In this document: positions 28,408-36,636 of the stretch, piece after piece
Layout: each line of letters opens with the position of its first letter
Position numbering within the stretch: the first letter of the stretch is position 1
Assembly (NCBI RefSeq): GCF_003323745.1
Contig: NZ_QOIL01000005.1
Span: forward strand, 248,001-312,000
DNA length: 64,000 nucleotides
Source of the DNA: Sphaerisporangium album
Lineage (GTDB): Bacteria > Actinomycetota > Actinomycetes > Streptosporangiales > Streptosporangiaceae
Reading direction: 5' to 3'
Program-made: the position numbers and the translations under genes
The notes under the pieces: generated by a model
Told to the model about the DNA's origin: nothing
Databases searched by the model: none
The model's input: only the letters and a program-made list of their open reading frames with translations

Positions 28408-29333
28408 CGCGCGTCGCGGCCATCGACTGCGGGACCAACTCCGTACGTCTCCTGATCGCGGACATCCACGACGACGGCGCGCTGGTGGACGTCGAGCGCC
28501 GCATGGAGATCGTCCGCCTCGGCGAGGGCGTCGACCGGACGGGACGTCTGGCCCCCGAGGCGCTGGAGCGCACGTTCACCGCCATGCGCGGCTACGCCAA
28601 GCTGATCGAGGACCACGGCGCCGCGCGGGTGCGCGTGGTCGCCACCAGCGCCACCCGCGACGCCGCGAACCGCGACGACTTCACGACCGGAGTCCACGAC
28701 ATCTTCGGCGTCGACCCCGAGGTCGTCACCGGCGCGGAGGAGGCCCACCTGTCCTTCCTCGGCGCCACCACCGGCCTCACCGGCGTCGAACACCCCGTGC
28801 TCGTGGTCGACATCGGCGGCGGCTCGACCGAGTTCGTCCTGGGTTCGTCGGACGTCGACAGCGCCCTGTCGGTCGACATCGGCTGCGTCCGCATGACCGA
28901 ACGCCACCTCTCCCTCGGCGCGGCCTCCGGGGGCGTGCCTTCCTCCGAGGCCGTGGCGGCGGCCGTCGCGGACATCGAGGCGGCTCTGGACCGCGTCGCG
29001 GAGGCGGTCCCCGTGGACCGCGCCCGCACCCTGATCGGCCTCGCCGGTTCCGTCACCACCGTCGCGGGCATCGCCCTCGGCCTGCCTGCCTACGACCCGG
29101 CCCGCATCCACGGCGCCAGGATCGCGGCCGACCGCGTCCACGAGGTCTCCCGGCGCCTGCTCACCATGACCCACGACGAGCGCGCCGCGATCCCCGTCAT
29201 GCACCCCGGCCGCGTCGACGTCATCGCCGCCGGCGCCCTGATCCTGGACCGCATCCTCACCCGCCAAGGCTTCCCAGACGTCCTCGTCAGCGAACACGAC
29301 ATCCTCGACGGCATCGCCCGCAGCCTCACCTGA
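28404..29333 (+). CDS. ppx: Exopolyphosphatase (Ppx/GppA family)
   Basis: The 309-residue protein has the actin-like ATPase fold of Ppx/GppA: VAAIDCGTNSVRLLIADI (phosphate 1), VRVVATSATRDAANRDDF, VTGAEEAHLSFLGATTGL, LVVDIGGGSTEFVLG (phosphate 2), SVDIGCVRMTERHL and GLAGSVTTVAGIALGLPAYD. It is the short, N-terminal-domain-only type found in actinobacteria (compare mycobacterial Ppx1), which cleaves short polyphosphate and may also act on pppGpp. It is coupled to DUF501 by ATGA. Confidence 0.93.
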   Translation: MTRVAAIDCGTNSVRLLIADIHDDGALVDVERRMEIVRLGEGVDRTGRLAPEALERTFTAMRGYAKLIEDHGAARVRVVATSATRDAANRDDFTTGVHDIFGVDPEVVTGAEEAHLSFLGATTGLTGVEHPVLVVDIGGGSTEFVLGSSDVDSALSVDIGCVRMTERHLSLGAASGGVPSSEAVAAAVADIEAALDRVAEAVPVDRARTLIGLAGSVTTVAGIALGLPAYDPARIHGARIAADRVHEVSRRLLTMTHDERAAIPVMHPGRVDVIAAGALILDRILTRQGFPDVLVSEHDILDGIARSLT

Positions 29334-29501
29334 CCCTGCCCGAGGAGCCGGTGCCAGGTACGCACCGCGCGAAATCGCCACCTCACCGCTCCAGCGCGTC
29401 CGTCCCGACAAGATGGAGCTCCGGGTTTGGCGGGACAACGGTGGTCCTTCGGGGAGTGCCTTCGTCCGACGCATGGGCGTGGAGCTGGCACGATCGGACG
29501 T

Positions 29502-30296
29502 ATGAGTTACGTTCCCCCTGGTAGTGGATGGCCTGATGACCCGGCCGGGCCGGAGACGCCCGTGGCCGGTGGGGCCGACGATGTGCGCGAGCTCGCGCGG
29601 GAGAGCCGGGATCTTGGGGAGCTGACCGCCAGGCAGTCGGTGTGCCGGGCGTGTCCGCGGCTGGTGGAGTGGCGGGAGGAGGTCGCGGACGTCAAGCGGC
29701 GGGCGTTCATCGGCGAGACGTACTGGGGCAGGCCCATCGCGGGGTGGGGGGAGGAGAAGCCGCGGGTCCTCATCGTCGGGCTGGCCCCGGCGGCGCACGG
29801 CGGCAACCGCACCGGGCGGGTGTTCACCGGGGACCGCAGCGGCGACTGGCTGTTCGCGTCTCTCTACCGCACGGGCCTGGCGGCCCAGCCGACCAGCACG
29901 TACGCGGGGGACGGGCAGCGTCTGATCGGCGCGCGCATGGTCGCGGCCGTCCGTTGCGCCCCGCCGGCCAACAAGCCGACCATCGAGGAGCGCGCGACGT
30001 GCTTCCCGTGGCTGGTCCGCGAGCTGGAGCTGGTCGCCGACCCGCTCCGCGTGATCGTCGCGCTGGGCGGTTACGCCTGGCAGGCCGTCTGGCCCGCCCT
30101 GAAGGCGGCCGGCTACACGCTTCCCCGCAGCCGGCCCCCCTTCGGCCACGGCGCTGAGGTCGAGATCGCCCACGAGGGGACGCCGATCCGCCTCCTCGGC
30201 TGCTACCACCCGAGCCAGCAGAACACGTTCACCGGCCGCGTCACCGAACAGATGCTGGACGCGATCTTCACCAGAGCCGCCGAGCTGGGCGGGTAG
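29502..30296 (+). CDS. Uracil-DNA glycosylase, type 5 (UdgB-like)
   Basis: A 264-residue member of the [4Fe-4S] uracil-DNA glycosylases. Seen are [17 protein letters not shown] (two cluster Cys), the active-site loop [52 protein letters not shown] with further Cys residues, and [20 protein letters not shown] (motif 2, HPSQQN). The GLAPA loop rather than GE/DP-Q points to UdgB, which removes uracil, hypoxanthine and related bases. High-GC actinobacteria use it against deamination. ATG 29502. Confidence 0.94.
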   Translation: MSYVPPGSGWPDDPAGPETPVAGGADDVRELARESRDLGELTARQSVCRACPRLVEWREEVADVKRRAFIGETYWGRPIAGWGEEKPRVLIVGLAPAAHGGNRTGRVFTGDRSGDWLFASLYRTGLAAQPTSTYAGDGQRLIGARMVAAVRCAPPANKPTIEERATCFPWLVRELELVADPLRVIVALGGYAWQAVWPALKAAGYTLPRSRPPFGHGAEVEIAHEGTPIRLLGCYHPSQQNTFTGRVTEQMLDAIFTRAAELGG

Positions 30297-30301
30297 GCGG
30301 G

Positions 30302-30397
30302 GCCCGCGCCACCCTGCCGTTGAGGTGGTGGGAGCCCGCGCCGCCCGGCTGTGCAGTGCCCGGGAGCCCGCGCCGCCCGGTCGTGAAGTACGTCACT
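30302..30397. repeat. Three 32-bp intergenic tandem repeats
   Basis: Units begin at 30302, 30334 and 30366; the last two share GGGAGCCCGCGCCGCCCGG. The core CCCGGGAGCCCGCGCCG matches the minus-strand core of the 17084-17181 array at 16 of 17 positions, with the same period. Confidence 0.75.
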
Positions 30398-30558
30398 AGA
30401 GGAAAGTTTCGCGGAACTTCACGGCGGAAGTCCGCTCGATGTGCACCGGCGGGGAAAAATCTTGGTTCTGCGCAATTATCCGGTTGGCGCTGAGACCTCC
30501 TCGTGACGTAAGATTGTGAATGGTTTCACAAGCGACCATGCCACGAAGGGGCACTCAC

Positions 30559-31878
30559 GTGGACCGCAAGGCGAAGCACATACTCATCGTCGGTGGAGGG
30601 TACGTCGGTCTCTACACGGGCCTGCGGCTCCAGCGCAGCCTGCGCAAGGAGCTCGCGTCCGGCAGCGTCCGCATCACGGTCATCGACCCGCAGTCCTACA
30701 TGACCTACCAGCCCTTCCTTCCGGAGGCCGCGGCGGGCAACCTGTCCCCCCGCCACGTCGTCACGCCGCTGCGCCGGGTCCTGCCGAAGGTCCGAATTCT
30801 CAACGGCAAGGTCACCAAGGTCCATCACGAGAACAAGACCGCGACGTTCGTCCCCAATTCGGGGCCGAGCCAGGAGATCGCCTACGACGTCATCGTCATG
30901 GCGGCAGGGTCGATCTCGCGCACGCTGCCCATCCCGGGCCTGGCGGACGCCGCGATCGGCTTCAAGACGGTGGGCGAGGCCATCGCGCTGCGCAACCGCG
31001 TCCTGGCCCTGTTCGACCGGGCCGACTCGACCGAGGACGAGCAGGTGCGCCGCCGCGCGCTGACGTTCGTCGTCGTCGGCGCCGGGTTCGCGGGCGTGGA
31101 GGCGCTGGCGGAGCTGGAGGACATGGGCAGGGACGCGGTGAAGTACTACGACTCGCTCAGTGAGAAGGATCTGCGCTGGGTTCTCGTCGAGGCGAGCGAC
31201 CGCATCCTGCCCGAGGTCGGCCCCGAGATGGGCCGGTGGACGCTGGACGAGCTGCGCGAGCGCGGCATCGAGGTCAAGATGGAGACGCTGCTGAAGTCCT
31301 GCGTGGGCGGAAACGTGGTGCTCAGCGACGGCGAGGAGTTCGAGTCGGCCACGATCGTCTGGACGGCCGGCGTCAAGCCGAGCCCGGTGGTGAACGCCGG
31401 CGACCTGCCGTTGGACGAGCGCGGGCGCGTCAAGACCACGACCCGGCTGACCGTCGTGGGCGTCAAGGACGCCTTCGCGGCCGGCGACGTCGCGGGGGTG
31501 CCCGACATGACCAACCCCGGCCAGTACTGCGCGCCCAACGCGCAGCACGCCGTGCGGCAGGCCAAGGTGCTGGCCGACAACATCGTTCGCTCGCTCCGGG
31601 GGCTTCCGCTCAAGGACTACCGGCACAAGTACGCGGGGTCGGTCGCGGGGCTGGGCCTGCACAAGGGCGTCGCGAACGTCTACGGGGTCAAGCTTCATGG
31701 ATTGCCTGCGTGGTTCATGCACCGGACCTACCATCTGTCCCGGGTGCCTACGTTGAACCGCAAGGTCCGCGTGGTCGCCGACTGGACGCTCGCCCTCTTC
31801 TTCAAGCGGGAGACCGTCTCGCTGGGCGAGATCGAGTCGCCTCGCGAGCAGTTCAAGGCGGCCGCCGCCACAGGCTAG
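30559..31878 (+). CDS. ndh: Type II NADH dehydrogenase (NAD(P)/FAD-dependent oxidoreductase)
   Basis: A 439-residue two-dinucleotide-fold flavoprotein: KHILIVGGGYVGLYTGLRL (FAD), TVIDPQSYMTYQPFLPEAA, RRALTFVVVGAGFAGVEALA (NADH), IVWTAGVKPSPVV, DAFAAGDVAGVPD and YCAPNAQHAVRQAKVLADNI. The C-terminal region (HGLPAWFMHRTYHLSRVPT) forms the amphipathic membrane-docking part. It passes electrons from NADH to menaquinone without proton pumping. GTG 30559 is chosen since AAGGGG lies 7 bases upstream; earlier in-frame starts add non-conserved residues. Confidence 0.93.
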   Translation: MDRKAKHILIVGGGYVGLYTGLRLQRSLRKELASGSVRITVIDPQSYMTYQPFLPEAAAGNLSPRHVVTPLRRVLPKVRILNGKVTKVHHENKTATFVPNSGPSQEIAYDVIVMAAGSISRTLPIPGLADAAIGFKTVGEAIALRNRVLALFDRADSTEDEQVRRRALTFVVVGAGFAGVEALAELEDMGRDAVKYYDSLSEKDLRWVLVEASDRILPEVGPEMGRWTLDELRERGIEVKMETLLKSCVGGNVVLSDGEEFESATIVWTAGVKPSPVVNAGDLPLDERGRVKTTTRLTVVGVKDAFAAGDVAGVPDMTNPGQYCAPNAQHAVRQAKVLADNIVRSLRGLPLKDYRHKYAGSVAGLGLHKGVANVYGVKLHGLPAWFMHRTYHLSRVPTLNRKVRVVADWTLALFFKRETVSLGEIESPREQFKAAAATG

Positions 31879-31894
31879 CGACCTGGCGGTTCCG

Positions 31895-31933
31895 GTACGG
31901 CTCGCGCCTGGGCGACTCAGGTGCGGGCCGTAC
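31895..31933 (+). terminator. Hairpin terminator after ndh
   Basis: A 14-bp stem (31895-31908 with 31920-31933, two G-U pairs) with an 11-base loop, 16 bp after the ndh stop and followed by TGTTCT. Confidence 0.6.
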
Positions 31934-32081
31934 TGTTCTGTGGAGGGATAACGAAGGTGACGAGGTGAATTCTGGCGAGTTGAGCGGTCTGTTGTTCATT
32001 GCCCGAGTCACGAGGGTGCGGGGCGTATACCGTTATCTTGCGCAAGACGGAAGGAAGAGCAGAGACGTGGGCTCTGACCCG

Positions 32082-32110
32082 TTACGCAAGTGTGGTCCGT
32101 TACGTATGAT
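32082..32110 (+). promoter_or_regulatory. Promoter of the UAA-anticodon tRNA
   Basis: TTACGC (32082-32087) and TATGAT (32105-32110) are spaced by 17 bp. The expected start of transcription, about 7 bases after the -10, falls at the first base of the tRNA (32118), so the transcript may have almost no 5' leader. Confidence 0.6.
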
Positions 32111-32117
32111 TTACGGC

Positions 32118-32190
32118 GCCCCCGTAGCCCAATGGCAGAGGCAAACCCCTTAAAAGGGTTCCAGTGTGGGTTCGAGTCCCACCGGGGGCA
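32118..32190 (+). tRNA. tRNA with anticodon UAA (codon UUA), class I fold
   Basis: A full 73-nt cloverleaf: acceptor GCCCCCG/CGGGGGC (7 bp), T8 A9, D-arm GCC/GGC with loop containing GG, anticodon stem AACCC/GGGTT with loop CTTAAAA (anticodon T32168-style position 34-36 = TAA at 32151-32153), variable loop CCAGT (5 nt), T-arm GTGGG-TTCGAGT-CCCAC, discriminator A. The CCA end is not encoded (CCC follows). Bacterial tRNA-Leu normally has a long variable arm (class II, about 85 nt), and so does the actinobacterial UAA tRNA known as bldA. This gene lacks it, so the amino acid it carries is uncertain. It might be a leucine tRNA of odd form, another isoacceptor with a changed anticodon, or a specialised or inactive tRNA. 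Confidence 0.85.
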
Positions 32191-32360
32191 CCCCTGCCGA
32201 CTATATGAAACACCCCTGATGGCAGTAACGCTCCCGAAGAGCTATATCCTTGACGGTTTGGCACTCGCCACGGGACATTCTGGGTAAGCCCCGAAACCCC
32301 TCAAGAGGCGGACCGCTTCCCCTCCGCCGTGAATCGTTACCATTCCGTGCCGTCGCGTCG

Positions 32361-33158
32361 TTATCGGCTCCCGGCACCCGCCGAGCCGCCCTCAGGCCCG
32401 AGGTTCCCGCTCAGGAACGCCGCCGTCCGGTCGTCCGCCGGAAGGAACGCCTCCAGCTTCAGCTCGGCCACCGTCACGTCCACGGCGGTGGCGAAGGTCG
32501 TGACGGTCGTGATCAGCCGCAGCTCGCCGCCCTCGGAGCGCAGGCGCAGCGGCACCGCGAACCCCAGGTGGCCCGCGGACGGCAGCGACCGCGGCACGTA
32601 CGACGCCAGCTCCTCGCGCAGGCCGGCCAGGCGCTCGTCAGGGTGGCGCAGCGTCTCCTGGTTCAGCCTCTCCAGGATGTGCACGGCCCACTCGGCGAAG
32701 TTGAGGATGCGCGGCGCGATGCCGCGCGGGTGCAGCGCCAGGCGGTAGACGTTCGCCGGCGGCGCGAGCAGCTCGGGGTCCACGTCCCCGAACAGCGCGG
32801 TGAAGGCCGTGTTGGAGGCCACCAGGTCGCCGTGCCGGTCCACGACCACCGCCGGGTAGGGCAGGTGGCCGGTGAGGATGTGGTCCAGCGCGGTGCGGAT
32901 CGCGGCGAGCGCGGGGTCGCCGAGGTCGGTCTCCGGGTAGACCGGGGCGTACCCCGCCGACAACAGCAGGCCGTTGCGCTCACGTAACGGCAGCTCCAGC
33001 GACTCGGCCAGCCGGACGACCATGCTCCGGCCGGGCGCCGACCGCCCGCTCTCCATGAAGCTGATGTGCCGCTGGGTCGTGCCCGCCCGGATCGCGAGGT
33101 CGAGCTGGCTGAGCCGGCTGCGCGTCCTTCGCTCACGGAGCGCCTGCGAGAACTCCAC
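32361..33158 (-). CDS. XRE-family regulator with MmyB-like ligand-binding domain
   Basis: The 265-residue protein has an N-terminal helix-turn-helix (LRERRTRSRLSQLDLAIRAG, then TTQRHISFMESGRSAP) and a C-terminal MmyB-like domain (PAVVVDRHGDLVASNTAF, LNFAEWAVHILERL, PLRLRSEGGELRLITTVTTF), a PAS-like fold reported to bind fatty-acid-type ligands in this family. It probably controls a nearby gene or itself. A 24-bp perfect palindrome lies 33 bp upstream of its GTG start. Codon 58 is TTA (32985-32987), and the gene is next to the UAA tRNA. Target genes are unknown. Confidence 0.9.
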   Translation of the reverse strand: MEFSQALRERRTRSRLSQLDLAIRAGTTQRHISFMESGRSAPGRSMVVRLAESLELPLRERNGLLLSAGYAPVYPETDLGDPALAAIRTALDHILTGHLPYPAVVVDRHGDLVASNTAFTALFGDVDPELLAPPANVYRLALHPRGIAPRILNFAEWAVHILERLNQETLRHPDERLAGLREELASYVPRSLPSAGHLGFAVPLRLRSEGGELRLITTVTTFATAVDVTVAELKLEAFLPADDRTAAFLSGNLGPEGGSAGAGSR

Positions 33159-33190
33159 GCTCCCCGTTCTATCGCCGCGGGCTTCCGCCT

Positions 33191-33214
33191 GGCGATTCCC
33201 CGCGGGGAATCGCC
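33191..33214. promoter_or_regulatory. 24-bp perfect palindrome, likely operator
   Basis: The 12-base arm GGCGATTCCCCG is followed directly by its reverse complement. It begins 33 bp upstream of the XRE regulator start, where the promoter should be, so it is a good candidate binding site for a dimeric regulator, probably the XRE protein itself. Confidence 0.6.
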
Positions 33215-33839
33215 GCCATTCGCCCGGGTGGGGGTCGACGACCCGTTCCCCCCGCCCCCGTGCGTCAGGGGCTGGGATGCCGCTGAATCACGGCGGCCTG
33301 CTCGAAAGGCCGCATGGCCCCGCCCGGAGGCTCCGCGACGCCTGCGAGCGGAAAGTCGGGCGGCTCGGGCCGGCGGGGACATGGGTATAGGTATGCAATT
33401 TTCCGGGCGGACGATCGCGGGGGTACGGACTGGAATGAACTCTCTGGCCGTATAGCCCGAAAGAAGCGGTTTACCGAAGAACGTAACGCAACACGCCTCC
33501 TTATGCCCGCGAATCGCGCCGTGGGCGCATCGTGCCCGTACCATCCCGCCCCGGCGCGAACCCCACGGCCGGACACCCCGGGCGGCCGCCCCACCTCGCC
33601 GTCACGGCAGGCGGACGCTGGTCACCGGTGATCGAAACGCAACGTTCGAGGCGGAACTCGGGTGCCGGGCCGGTCGTTGAACCCGTTGCCGCTGGAGGTC
33701 GGTGTGTGCCGGAGTCCAGAGGTGATTTGCGGCAGGGGCTCTCCTGCCGCCATGACGGATGTAAAGCTATGCGCTACAGGCGGCACTCCCTGTGAGGCTC
33801 GACCGAACAGGCTGATCGCAGGTCGCAGTGGAGGCAGTG
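33215..33839. other. Long intergenic region and leader of the Bax-inhibitor-like gene
   Basis: About 625 bp with no credible gene. A perfect 8-bp stem-loop lies at 33729-33750 (GCGGCAGG / CCTGCCGC, 6-base loop), roughly 90 bases before the start codon of the next gene. I do not recognise a known riboswitch, though a structured leader is possible. Confidence 0.4.
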
Positions 33840-34628
33840 ATGCAGAGCAGGAACCCGGTTCTCAGCAAACTGGGCCGAAACAACCGCCAGTCCGGTGCAG
33901 GCTACGGCGTGAGCCCGCAGTACCTGCAGGACATGTACAACGCCCCCGCGTACGCGCCGCCCACCGCGGCGCGGCCGATGACGATCGACGACGTCGTCGT
34001 CCGCGGGTTCATCACCCTCGGCACGCTGGTGGTGGCCGCCGCCGCGGCCTGGTACCTCAACCTCGGCTGGGGCATCGCGGCCCCCGCCGCGATCGTGGGC
34101 CTGATCCTCGGCCTGATCGTCTCGTTCCGCCAGAGCACGAACCCCGCGCTGATCCTCGGGTACTCCGTCGCCTACGGCATCGCCATCGGCGTGATCAGCA
34201 AGATGTACAACTACCTGTACGAAGGCATCGTGTTCCAGGCGGTGCTCGGCACGATGGTGGCCTTCGCGGGCGTCCTCGCGGTGTACGCGCTCAAGGTCTT
34301 CCGGCCCACCCCCAAGTTCACGAAGTTCGTCGTCGCGGCGGGCTTCGCCGCCGTCGGCCTGATGCTGCTCAACTGGATCGTCAGCATCTTCACCCACGGC
34401 GACCTCGGCCTGCGCAGCGACAGCCCCATCGGCTGGATCTTCAGCGTCGCGATGATCCTGCTCGGCTGCTTCTTCCTGCTCCTCGACTTCGACTCGATCG
34501 AGCAGGGCGTCCGCGCCGGCGTCCCCGAGAAGTACTCCTGGCTGATGGCCTTCGGTCTCACGGTCAGCCTCGTCTGGCTGTACCTGGAGATCCTCCGCTT
34601 CATCAGCTATTTCTTCAACAACGACTAA
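33840..34628 (+). CDS. Bax inhibitor-1/YccA family membrane protein
   Basis: The 262-residue protein has a hydrophilic head (residues 1-45) and seven hydrophobic helices, beginning VVRGFITLGTLVVAAAAAWYL. Characteristic are YEGIVFQAVLGTMVAFAGVL and the late LLDFDSIEQGVRAGVPEKYSW, with the acidic residues that in BI-1 relatives (e.g. YetJ) gate a Ca2+ leak. The biological role in actinobacteria is unclear. ATG 33840 is preferred because GGAGG (33831-33835) lies 4 bases upstream; an in-frame GTG at 33828 is possible. A hairpin follows the stop. Confidence 0.9.
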   Translation: MQSRNPVLSKLGRNNRQSGAGYGVSPQYLQDMYNAPAYAPPTAARPMTIDDVVVRGFITLGTLVVAAAAAWYLNLGWGIAAPAAIVGLILGLIVSFRQSTNPALILGYSVAYGIAIGVISKMYNYLYEGIVFQAVLGTMVAFAGVLAVYALKVFRPTPKFTKFVVAAGFAAVGLMLLNWIVSIFTHGDLGLRSDSPIGWIFSVAMILLGCFFLLLDFDSIEQGVRAGVPEKYSWLMAFGLTVSLVWLYLEILRFISYFFNND

Positions 34629-34643
34629 AGGTTTTCGGTCGGC

Positions 34644-34670
34644 ACGCTCCGCCGCCGGGCGGCGGAGCGT
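34644..34670 (+). terminator. Hairpin terminator after Bax-inhibitor-like gene
   Basis: An 11-bp perfect stem (34644-34654 with 34660-34670) and a 5-base loop, 16 bp after the stop, without a U-tract. Confidence 0.65.
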
Positions 34671-34825
34671 CGATCGTCAGGCATGCGCACCTGAGCTTTG
34701 GGTAAGCCCGCAGAACGCCACTAACGATCTACCTCGTGTAAGAGAAGGCTGGCCATTAGGGTCTTGCCATCGCGGGGCTGGTGATGCAGTGTCTAGCAAA
34801 AGAGGCTTCACTCATGGAGGTGCCC

Positions 34826-35059
34826 ATGTCGTTGAACCACTCACCGGAGACGCAGAACAAGCTGATTGCCAGGGTTCCGGACATCACCGGACGCGCACTC
34901 CCAGAGTGGTTCCAAGCCATCGACAACGGCCCGTCGTTCCTTCGCTGTGACGAGCGGGCCAACTGGCTCGCCGACGAGCACGGGCTGACGCATGGCTACG
35001 CGGCCGCGATCGTCATCGAGCACGAGCGGCAGCGCCGTTCGCGTATGGGCTACATGTAA
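34826..35059 (+). CDS. DUF4287-type small protein
   Basis: A 77-residue soluble protein with a helix TGRALPEWFQAIDNGPS and a conserved WLADEHGLTHGYAAAIVIEH segment, which matches DUF4287. The function is unknown. ATG 34826 has GGAGG at 34816-34820 (5-base spacing); the in-frame ATG codons before it lack one. Its 3' end is followed by a stem-loop at 35077. Confidence 0.85.
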   Translation: MSLNHSPETQNKLIARVPDITGRALPEWFQAIDNGPSFLRCDERANWLADEHGLTHGYAAAIVIEHERQRRSRMGYM

Positions 35060-35076
35060 GCCCCTACGCCCACCTC

Positions 35077-35111
35077 TGTGCGCTCACGTCATGACATGGC
35101 GTGGGCGCACA
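35077..35111 (+). terminator. Hairpin after the DUF4287 gene
   Basis: A 12-bp stem with one G-U pair (35077-35088 with 35100-35111) and an 11-base loop. It could terminate the DUF4287 transcript. Confidence 0.55.
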
Positions 35112-35140
35112 TGCCGTGAAGGCCGGGTCATCATGAAGAC

Positions 35141-35211
35141 ATGGATCTCGACAAGGCCCGTGACTTCATCCGGAACAACCACCGCGCGGTGATACAGACC
35201 TGGCGCGCCGA
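35141..35211 (+). pseudogene. Remnant of a PPOX-class F420-dependent oxidoreductase gene
   Basis: ATG 35141 opens 23 residues, MDLDKARDFIRNNHRAVIQT then WRA, that look like the N-terminus of the pyridoxamine-5'-phosphate-oxidase-like F420 enzymes. After that the similarity stops (a short HLQRDP patch near 35229 may be another piece), and the 3' end of the thiolase gene on the other strand follows. The gene has been truncated, leaving only its 5' tip. Confidence 0.45.
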
Positions 35212-35250
35212 CCCGCTCCAGGCCGCACACCTTCAGCGGGACCCGGGCGA

Positions 35251-36471
35251 TCAGCTGAGCCGCTCCAGCACCATGGCCATGCCCTGGCCGCCCCCCACGC
35301 ACATCGTCTCCAGGCCGATCGACCTGTCGTGGAAACGCAGGCTGTTGATCAGCGTGGAGGTGATCCGGGCGCCCGTCATGCCGAACGGGTGCCCGACGGC
35401 GATGGCGCCTCCGTTGACGTTGAGCCGGTCCAGGTCGATCCCGAGCTCCTGGTAGGACGGGATGACCTGCGCGGCGAAGGCCTCGTTGATCTCGACCAGA
35501 TCGACGTCGCCGATCGCCATCCCGGCCCGTCCGAGCGCCTGCCGGCTCGCCTCGACGGGCCCGAGGCCCATGATCTCGGGCGAGAGGCCGGTCACGCCGG
35601 TCGACACGATGCGCGCCAGGGGCGTGATGCCCAGCTCGGCGGCCTTCACGTCGCTCATCACGATCACCGCGGCGGCGCCGTCGTTCAGCGGGCAGCAGTT
35701 GCCCGCCGTGACGGTGCCGTCGGGCCGGAAGACCGGCTTGAGCTGCGAGACGGCCTCGTAGGTGGTGCCGGGCCTCGGCCCGTCGTCCTTGCCGACGACC
35801 GTTCCGTCGGGAAGCGTGACAGGGGTGATGTCCTGCTCCCAGAACCCGTTGGCGAGTGCCTTCTCGGCGAGGTTCTGCGACCGGACGCCGAACTCGTCCT
35901 GCTCCTGCCGGCTGACGCCCTTCAGCTCGGCGACGTTCTCGGCGGTCTGCCCCATGGCGATGTAGACGTCGGGCAGCAGGCCCTTCTGGCGCGGGTCCTG
36001 CCATTCGGGGCCGCCGCCCTCGGCCCGCCTGTCGGTGCGCCCCTTGGCGTCCAGGAACAGCGGGTTGGTGGTCTCGGGCAGGGAGTCGGCGCTGCCCTTG
36101 GCGAAGCGCGACACCGTCTCGACGCCCGCCGAGATGAAGATGTCCCCTTCGCCCGCCTTGATGGCGTGGAAGGCCATGCGCGTGGTCTGCAGGGACGACG
36201 AGCAGTAGCGCGTGACCGTCGTGCCCGGGACGCCGTCGAGGCCGAGCAGCACCGACACCACACGGGCCATGTTGAAGCCCTGCTCGCCGCCCGGCAGGCC
36301 GCAGCCCAGCATCAGGTCGTCGACGTCATTGGGGTCGAGCTGGGGCACCTTGTCGAGCGCGGCCTTGATCATCTGAACGGTCAGGTCGTCGGGACGGATC
36401 TCCTTCAGCGAACCCTTGAAGGCTCGGCCGATGGGCGAACGTGCGGTCGCGACGATGACTGCCTCGGGCAT
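35251..36471 (-). CDS. Acetyl-CoA C-acetyltransferase (thiolase)
   Basis: A complete 406-residue thiolase with the three catalytic signatures: TVTRYCSSSLQTTRMAFHAI (acyl-accepting Cys90), VNGGAIAVGHPFGMTGARI (His) and ETMCVGGGQGMAMVLERL (second Cys); NEAFAAQ is also present. It either condenses two acetyl-CoA or cleaves 3-ketoacyl-CoA in beta-oxidation, and sequence alone does not settle which. ATG 36471. It stands as a single gene; a Rho-independent terminator of the upstream lipoprotein gene precedes it. Confidence 0.93.
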   Translation of the reverse strand: MPEAVIVATARSPIGRAFKGSLKEIRPDDLTVQMIKAALDKVPQLDPNDVDDLMLGCGLPGGEQGFNMARVVSVLLGLDGVPGTTVTRYCSSSLQTTRMAFHAIKAGEGDIFISAGVETVSRFAKGSADSLPETTNPLFLDAKGRTDRRAEGGGPEWQDPRQKGLLPDVYIAMGQTAENVAELKGVSRQEQDEFGVRSQNLAEKALANGFWEQDITPVTLPDGTVVGKDDGPRPGTTYEAVSQLKPVFRPDGTVTAGNCCPLNDGAAAVIVMSDVKAAELGITPLARIVSTGVTGLSPEIMGLGPVEASRQALGRAGMAIGDVDLVEINEAFAAQVIPSYQELGIDLDRLNVNGGAIAVGHPFGMTGARITSTLINSLRFHDRSIGLETMCVGGGQGMAMVLERLS

Positions 36472-36583
36472 GTGGCTCTCCTGAGTTCGTGGCCGGGCGG
36501 GGCTCCCACTGCGGAGGTTACCGCGCGGTAGGGCGGATGCCACGTCCCGGGGGCCAAGAAACAGAACTATGTACGGCAAAAGC

Positions 36584-36617
36584 CCGAGGGCCCCGGAATC
36601 CGCCGCGGGGCCCTCGG
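36584..36617 (-). terminator. Intrinsic terminator of the PQQ-type lipoprotein gene
   Basis: An 11-bp stem (36584-36594 with 36607-36617), 12-base loop, followed on the minus strand by a T-run (GCTTTTG). This is the clearest classic terminator in the window. Confidence 0.75.
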
Positions 36618-36636
36618 CGCGGCACGTGACCCGAGG

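Noticed and set aside
32118-32190. Interpretation as a tRNA-Lys (anticodon CTT)
   Set aside because: To read CTT the loop would need C at position 33 instead of T, and the five-pair anticodon stem AACCC/GGGTT would be broken.
33215-33839. Known riboswitch (c-di-AMP ydaO or Mn yybP-ykoY)
   Set aside because: The conserved core motifs of these classes could not be found by eye; only a simple hairpin is seen.
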